Shown: positions 5,599 through 9,485 of the stretch, one piece after another | Layout of the letters: each line of letters begins with the position of its first letter | How positions within the stretch are numbered: position 1 is the stretch's first letter | Origin: Pseudomonadota bacterium | GTDB lineage: Bacteria > Pseudomonadota > Gammaproteobacteria > Burkholderiales > Thiobacillaceae | DNA length: 9,485 bases | Assembly: GCA_021821425.1 (NCBI GenBank) | Contig: JAKACL010000103.1 | Span: forward strand, 1 to 9,485 | Reading direction: 5' to 3' | Program-made: the position numbers and the translations under genes | Notes under the pieces: generated by a model | The model's database searches: none | Told to the model about the DNA's origin: nothing | The model's input: only the letters and a program-made list of their open reading frames with translations

Positions 5599-7385
5599 CA
5601 GTGCGTGTGGCGCCGCAGGGTTTCCAGCAGCAATTCGTTCTGCGGATGGATATGCAGGCTGGACTGCCACAGCTTGCCGGCCTCGTCGCGCTGGCCGCGT
5701 GCCCACATCACTTCGCCCAGGTGCGCGGCGATTTCCGGATCGGGGCGCACCTTGTAGGCGCGCTCGAGGTACTCCTGCGCGCGCGCCAGGTTGCCTGACC
5801 GGTACTGCGCCCAGCCCACGCTGTCGAGTATGAAGGGATCCTCAGGCGCCAGCGCCAGCGCCTTGTCCAGCAGGGCGATCGCTTCGGCCAGCCGATCGGT
5901 GCGGTCGGCCAGCGTATAGCCCAGCGCGTTGTAGGCCTGGGCATCATCGGGGCGCAGCACGATCACGCGCCGCAGATCGGCCTCCAGCACGTCGAGCTTG
6001 CCCAGTTTTTCCGCCGCCATGGCGCGGTCGTAGAGCAGTTCCGCCGAATCGGGGTAACGCTTGAGGCCTTCCGACAGCATTTCGTAGACCGCCTCGGGTG
6101 CCTTGCTCTCGCGCAGCAACTCGGCCTGCGCCTGGATCAGGCGCACGTTCTGCGCGTCGTTTTCGCCGCGCGTGGCCGCCAGCAGGGCGCGTGCCTCGTC
6201 CGACTTGCCGGCGCGCGCCAGCAGCGCGGCCTGACGGGCGCGCGCCGGTACCAGATAGTTGCCGGACTGGACTTCGTTGTAGTGGGCGAGCGCCGCCTCG
6301 GGCTGCTTCATCTGCTCGGCCACCTGGCCCAGGTAGTACTGCACGATGTCGGCGTCACGCGGGCTGAATTCCAGCGTCCGCGTCAGCAAATCGCGCGCTG
6401 CGGCGTGGTCGCCCATCTGGAACGACAACAGGCCGGCCGCCAGGCTGATCTCGGCATTCTGCGGAAAATCGGTGGTCAGACGGGTGAACTCGGTACGGGC
6501 GTCGGCGAACTGGTTGGCATTGACCAGCGCGCGCGCATAGGCCAGCCGCACATCGCGGGCATCCGGATGACGCACCAGAAAATCGCGCATGAAATGGATG
6601 GCGTCGGCATTCGAAGTTTTGCCGAGCAATTGCGCGCGGCGCAGCGCGGCGGGTTCCCAGCCGGGACGCAACGCGTCGGCCCGCTCCAGCGCGGTAATGG
6701 CGGCGTCGAAGCGGCCGGCAGCCGCCGCGGCCTGGGCAATCGCAAACTGCGCTTCGGGCAGGTCCGGATAATCGGCAGCCAGGCGCTCGACCAGTGCCAG
6801 CGCGGCCTGGGTGTCGCGCAGCTTGCCCATCAGGGCCGACAGGTGCAAAAACCCGTTGGCCGTGTCGTTTTTCAGCAGGTTCCGCAGAATCGGCTCGACT
6901 TCGTCCATCTGGCCTTCGCTGAGCAGCAAGGCGGCCAGGGTCTGCTGCGCGCGTTCGGAATCCGTTTCGGACGCGGCCCAGAGCCGGGCGGCTTCCAGCG
7001 CGCCGGGCTGATTGCGCGCGAACATCGACACCTCGACCGCCCGCCGCGCCACGCGCGGGTCCTGCGTCTGCCGCGCGAGATCGAGATAGGTCGACTGGGC
7101 AACGCCGATGGCGCCGCGCTGGCCGGCAACTTCGGCCACCAGGAATTTGAACAGCAGATCGGGGGTGAGCGGCTGTTTGGGCAACGCGGCCTGCGCCCTG
7201 GCCTCTGCCAGCGCTTCGTGATCGACGGCAGGCTCGGCCGCCGCATCGGCGCTGCGCGCCGCCTGCGCGTCTGCCGCCGGCTGCGATGGCACGCCGGCCG
7301 GCTGCGAGGCCTTGATTCCGGTCTGGCTGCACGCCGTTGCGGTCAGCAAGGCTGCGCACAGGGGAAGGATTTTAAATTGAGCCAT
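5598..7385 (-). CDS. TPR-repeat protein, probable lipoprotein
   Basis: The 595-residue product is made almost wholly of tetratricopeptide-type helical repeats, which serve as protein-binding scaffolds. It starts with a signal peptide (MAQFKILPLCAALLTATAC) ending in a weak lipobox, ATAC with Cys19, so outer-membrane or periplasmic anchoring is likely but not certain. An Ala/Gln/Pro-rich linker covers about 25-70. Helical repeats run from about 75 to 590; the clearest TPRs are at about 448-582 (for example AYNALGYTLADRTDRLAEAIALLDKALALAP in that stretch, shown here only as a landmark near 484-514). The ATG at 7385-7383 has an AAGG site about 8 bases upstream. It is the first gene of an operon with lolB (TGATG overlap) and ispE. 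TPR proteins next to lolB are common in Betaproteobacteria as I recall it, but their job is not settled; helping lipoprotein or envelope assembly is inference. Confidence 0.85.
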   Translation of the reverse strand: MAQFKILPLCAALLTATACSQTGIKASQPAGVPSQPAADAQAARSADAAAEPAVDHEALAEARAQAALPKQPLTPDLLFKFLVAEVAGQRGAIGVAQSTYLDLARQTQDPRVARRAVEVSMFARNQPGALEAARLWAASETDSERAQQTLAALLLSEGQMDEVEPILRNLLKNDTANGFLHLSALMGKLRDTQAALALVERLAADYPDLPEAQFAIAQAAAAAGRFDAAITALERADALRPGWEPAALRRAQLLGKTSNADAIHFMRDFLVRHPDARDVRLAYARALVNANQFADARTEFTRLTTDFPQNAEISLAAGLLSFQMGDHAAARDLLTRTLEFSPRDADIVQYYLGQVAEQMKQPEAALAHYNEVQSGNYLVPARARQAALLARAGKSDEARALLAATRGENDAQNVRLIQAQAELLRESKAPEAVYEMLSEGLKRYPDSAELLYDRAMAAEKLGKLDVLEADLRRVIVLRPDDAQAYNALGYTLADRTDRLAEAIALLDKALALAPEDPFILDSVGWAQYRSGNLARAQEYLERAYKVRPDPEIAAHLGEVMWARGQRDEAGKLWQSSLHIHPQNELLLETLRRHTH

Positions 7386-7417
7386 GTTGAAGCCTTAAAA
7401 AGGGAGTGCCTGGCACG

Positions 7418-7445
7418 ATTCTAAGCGTTCGATGCGCGCCTGCAA
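7418..7445 (-). promoter_or_regulatory. Possible promoter of the TPR-lolB-ispE-tRNA-Gln operon
   Basis: In the 84-base gap upstream of the TPR gene, the minus strand carries TAGAAT (7423-7418; 5 of 6 matches to the -10 box) and TTGCAG (7445-7440; 4 of 6 to the -35 box) with 16 bases between. The start would fall near 7411, within a small palindrome GTGCC-T-GGCAC (7406-7416). The match is moderate and the call rests on position as much as sequence. Confidence 0.42.
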
Positions 7446-7469
7446 GCAAGGTTCACTCGGCCGGCCCTG

Positions 7470-8693
7470 TCATTGAGTGCGCAAAGCCTCGATCGGATCG
7501 AGGCTGGCGGCGCGCCGCGCCGGATAAAAGCCGAAAAACACGCCGATCAGGAAGGACACCCCCACCGCCATCAGCACCGAAGCCGGCGTCACCTCGACCG
7601 GCAGGCCGGCAAACTGGGCGACCAGCCAGGCACCGCCGACGCCCAGCGCCAGTCCGATGGCGCAACCGAACAGCGACAGCGTCAGCGCCTCGATCAGGAA
7701 CTGCCACAGCACGTCGCGGCGGCGCGCGCCGATCGCCATCCGGATGCCGATTTCGCGGGTGCGTTCGGTCACCGACACCAGCATGATGTTCATGATGCCG
7801 ATGCCGCCGACCACCAGCGAGATGGCGGCAATGGCACCAAGCAGCAGGCTCATGATGCGGGTGGTCGACGCGGCGGCCTCGGCGATCGCGGTGAGGTTGC
7901 GCACGGTGAAATCGTCTTCCTGCCCGACGCCGATGCGATGGCGGTTGCGCAGCAGTTCGTTGATCGCGGATTCGGCAGCGTCCATGGTTTTTTCCGAGGT
8001 CGCCTGCGCCATGATGAAGCGGGCGCGGTTGCGCAGGCCGCCGCTGAAAATCTTCTGCTGCGCGCTGGTGATCGGCACGATCACCAGGTCGTCCTGGTCG
8101 CGCCCGTCCAGGCTCTGCCCCTTGGCGGCGAGCACGCCGATCACCTCGAACGGCGCCTGGCGGATGCGGATGACCTTGCCGACCGGGTCCTCGTCGCCGA
8201 ACAGTTCGCGCGCCACCACCTGGCCGATCACCGCCACCCGCGCGCCGCTGCGCACGTCGCTCTCGCTGAAGAATCCGCCCGAGTCCATCGGCCAGTCGCG
8301 CACCACGGCGTAGTCGGGCGAGGTGCCGAACACCGAGGAACTCCAGTTGACGCCGCCATAGATCAGCTGGGTGTTGCCGGGCGTGACCGGCGACGCCGCC
8401 AGCACGTCCGGCAGGTCGCGGATGGCGTCGGCGTCGTCGAAGGTGAGCGTGGGCGCGCTGCCCATCGCCACCCGCGCGCCGCCGGTGGTGGTGGCGCCCG
8501 ACATGATGATGAAGAGATTGCTGCCCATCGACTCGATCGCGCCGCGCACCATGGCCTGCGCGCCTTGGCCGATCGCCAGCATGAGGATCACCGCCGCCAC
8601 CCCGATCATCATGCCGAGCATGGTGAGAAAGCTGCGCATCCGGTGGGTGGCGAGCGCATGCCAGGCGGTCTCGAACAGGCTGGTGAAGATCAT
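7470..8693 (-). CDS. MacB-type ABC transporter permease
   Basis: This is the membrane subunit of a MacAB-type (type VII ABC) transporter, which uses ATP to drive mechanotransmission across the inner membrane rather than classic transport. The 407 residues follow the MacB layout: a first membrane helix (about 20-43), a large periplasmic domain (about 45-275), then three helices (about 280-305, 332-360, 370-392). Family motifs are GGIGIMNIMLVSVTERTREIG (297-316 region), IRMAIGARRRD (317-327) and the ending YPARRAASLDPIEALR (390-405). In E. coli MacB the ATPase is fused to this part; here it is a separate gene. The start ATG overlaps the ATPase stop as ATGA with no evident Shine-Dalgarno, so translation is coupled. 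The substrate cannot be told from sequence. LolC/E is less likely because of the adaptor gene upstream. Confidence 0.92.
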   Translation of the reverse strand: MIFTSLFETAWHALATHRMRSFLTMLGMMIGVAAVILMLAIGQGAQAMVRGAIESMGSNLFIIMSGATTTGGARVAMGSAPTLTFDDADAIRDLPDVLAASPVTPGNTQLIYGGVNWSSSVFGTSPDYAVVRDWPMDSGGFFSESDVRSGARVAVIGQVVARELFGDEDPVGKVIRIRQAPFEVIGVLAAKGQSLDGRDQDDLVIVPITSAQQKIFSGGLRNRARFIMAQATSEKTMDAAESAINELLRNRHRIGVGQEDDFTVRNLTAIAEAAASTTRIMSLLLGAIAAISLVVGGIGIMNIMLVSVTERTREIGIRMAIGARRRDVLWQFLIEALTLSLFGCAIGLALGVGGAWLVAQFAGLPVEVTPASVLMAVGVSFLIGVFFGFYPARRAASLDPIEALRTQ

Positions 8694-9403
8694 GCGGCCG
8701 CCGTGACCACGGCCACGTCCTCGATCACGCGGCCGTCCTGGAAGCGGATGCGCCGCCCCGCATAAGCGGCGATGTCGGCTTCGTGGGTGACGAGCACCAG
8801 GGTGATGCCTTCGTCGCGGTTGAGCTGGCTGAAGAAGCCCATCACCTGGTGGCTGGTTTCGCTATCGAGGTTGCCGGTCGGTTCGTCGGCAAAAATGATG
8901 CGCGGACGGCTCACCAGTGCGCGCGCGATCGCCACCCGCTGCTGCTGTCCGCCCGACAGCTGCAGCGGGGTGTGGTGCGAGCGATCGCCCAGCCCGACCC
9001 GGTCGAGCACCGCCTGCGCCTGCCGCCGCCTCGCCTGGCGGCCCATGCCGGCGTACATCAGCGGCAAGGCGACGTTATCGAGTGAAGTCAGCTTGGCCAG
9101 CAGGTTGAAGCCCTGGAACACGAAGCCGATTTCGCGGTTGCGCAGCGCCGCCAACTGATCCGACGACATGCGGCTGACGTCGATGCCGTCGAGGCGATAG
9201 CTGCCGCGCGTGGGGCGATCGAGACAGCCGAGCAGGTTCATGAAGGTGCTCTTGCCCGAGCCCGACGCGCCCATGATCGCGACGAACTCGCCCGCGGCAA
9301 TGCTGAGGCTCACCCCGCGTAGCGCCCGGAACACGCCGGCGCCGGTGGGGTAGTCCTTTTCGAGGCGCTCCACCTCGATTAGCGGCTTGCCCGGTACGGC
9401 CAT
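8690..9403 (-). CDS. ABC transporter ATP-binding protein, MacB/LolD type
   Basis: This is the cytoplasmic ATPase of the exporter. With the ATG start the product has 237 residues and all ABC motifs: Walker A GASGSGKST (45-53), Q-loop Gln97 in VFQGFNLL, signature LSGGQQQRVAIARAL (149-163), Walker B IIFADEP (169-175) with catalytic Glu174, D-loop GNLDSET (177-183) and H-loop His207 in VTHE. These are typical of the MacB/LolD/FtsE group. I prefer the ATG at 9403-9401 over the TTG one codon earlier because it overlaps the stop of the upstream gene as TGATG and there is no good Shine-Dalgarno for either. The stop overlaps the permease start by ATGA. The three genes form one transporter operon. Confidence 0.94.
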   Translation of the reverse strand: MAVPGKPLIEVERLEKDYPTGAGVFRALRGVSLSIAAGEFVAIMGASGSGKSTFMNLLGCLDRPTRGSYRLDGIDVSRMSSDQLAALRNREIGFVFQGFNLLAKLTSLDNVALPLMYAGMGRQARRRQAQAVLDRVGLGDRSHHTPLQLSGGQQQRVAIARALVSRPRIIFADEPTGNLDSETSHQVMGFFSQLNRDEGITLVLVTHEADIAAYAGRRIRFQDGRVIEDVAVVTAAA

Positions 9404-9485
9404 CAAAAGAGGCGCCCGCGCGGGATGCCGCCGCCGCTGTCTTTTTTCGCCGCCAGGTCCGCTACGATTACTGCATCGCCCGGCT
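9403..9485 (-). CDS. C-terminal end of probable MacA/HlyD-type periplasmic adaptor (cut by window edge)
   Basis: An open frame enters from the right edge and ends with TGA at 9405-9403 after 26 whole codons: PGDAVIVADLAAKKDSGGG then IPRGRLF. The beginning, PGDAVIVA, resembles the closing beta strand of membrane fusion proteins (compare the usual GLKPGDxVVV). A charged and glycine-rich tail follows, also common in MacA. Position supports the call: adaptor, ATPase, permease is the standard MacAB gene order, and the stop shares a base with the ATPase start (TGATG). The stretch is too short for a firm family assignment. Confidence 0.6.
   Translation of the reverse strand, partial: PGDAVIVADLAAKKDSGGGIPRGRLF

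Noticed and set aside
6282..7424. Plus-strand open frame (380 codons) opposite the TPR gene
   Set aside because: It is an antisense shadow of a repeat-rich minus-strand gene, with no domain and no ribosome binding site context.
7459..7466. GGCCGGCC palindrome after the permease stop, as a terminator
   Set aside because: It is only an 8-base palindrome with no loop and no T tract.
7473..8765. Plus-strand open frame (430 codons) opposite the ABC permease
   Set aside because: It is a His/Asp/Arg-rich antisense shadow of the permease, which has clear MacB motifs.
7470..9403. Reading the ABC pair as LolCDE because lolB is nearby
   Set aside because: There is one permease rather than LolC plus LolE, and an adaptor-like gene end lies upstream; MacAB fits better.

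Overview
The window reads as a housekeeping stretch of a GC-rich betaproteobacterial chromosome. Every gene I can support lies on the minus strand, so transcription runs from right to left. The order lolB - ispE - tRNA-Gln - prs - rplY (long Ctc form) - pth - ychF, followed by a tRNA-Tyr/Gly/Thr - tuf unit, is as I recall it typical of Betaproteobacteria. Encoded CCA ends on all four tRNAs and the E. coli-like order of the tuf operon fit this. I cannot name the genus.

Right edge (about 7470-9485): a MacAB-type tripartite exporter. It has the last 26 codons of a probable periplasmic adaptor (MacA/HlyD-like), a stand-alone ABC ATPase and a stand-alone MacB/FtsX-type permease. Their start and stop codons overlap (TGATG, then ATGA). 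After an 84-base gap with a possible promoter comes an envelope operon: a TPR-repeat probable lipoprotein, LolB (outer-membrane lipoprotein receptor) and IspE (isoprenoid precursor kinase), again joined by TGATG and ATGA overlaps, then tRNA-Gln(TTG) only 17 bases after ispE.

Centre (about 2320-4110): a GC-rich hairpin followed by a T tract, probably an intrinsic terminator, separates tRNA-Gln from prs (PRPP synthetase). A second one separates prs from rplY (ribosomal protein L25/Ctc). pth (peptidyl-tRNA hydrolase) and ychF (ribosome-binding ATPase) follow, with an ATGA overlap.

Left edge (1-650): a promoter with perfect TTGACA and TATAAT boxes and a GC-rich discriminator drives tRNA-Tyr(GTA), tRNA-Gly(TCC), tRNA-Thr(GGT) and the start of tuf (EF-Tu). 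No intergenic stretch exceeds 300 bases. I see no mobile element, CRISPR array, phage gene or clearly new system. The points most worth checking are the RNA-level signals: terminators on both sides of prs, a perfect 10-bp inverted repeat with a T-rich tail inside the catalytic motif of pth, a hairpin next to the pth ribosome binding site, and the palindrome over the -35 box of the tRNA-tuf promoter.
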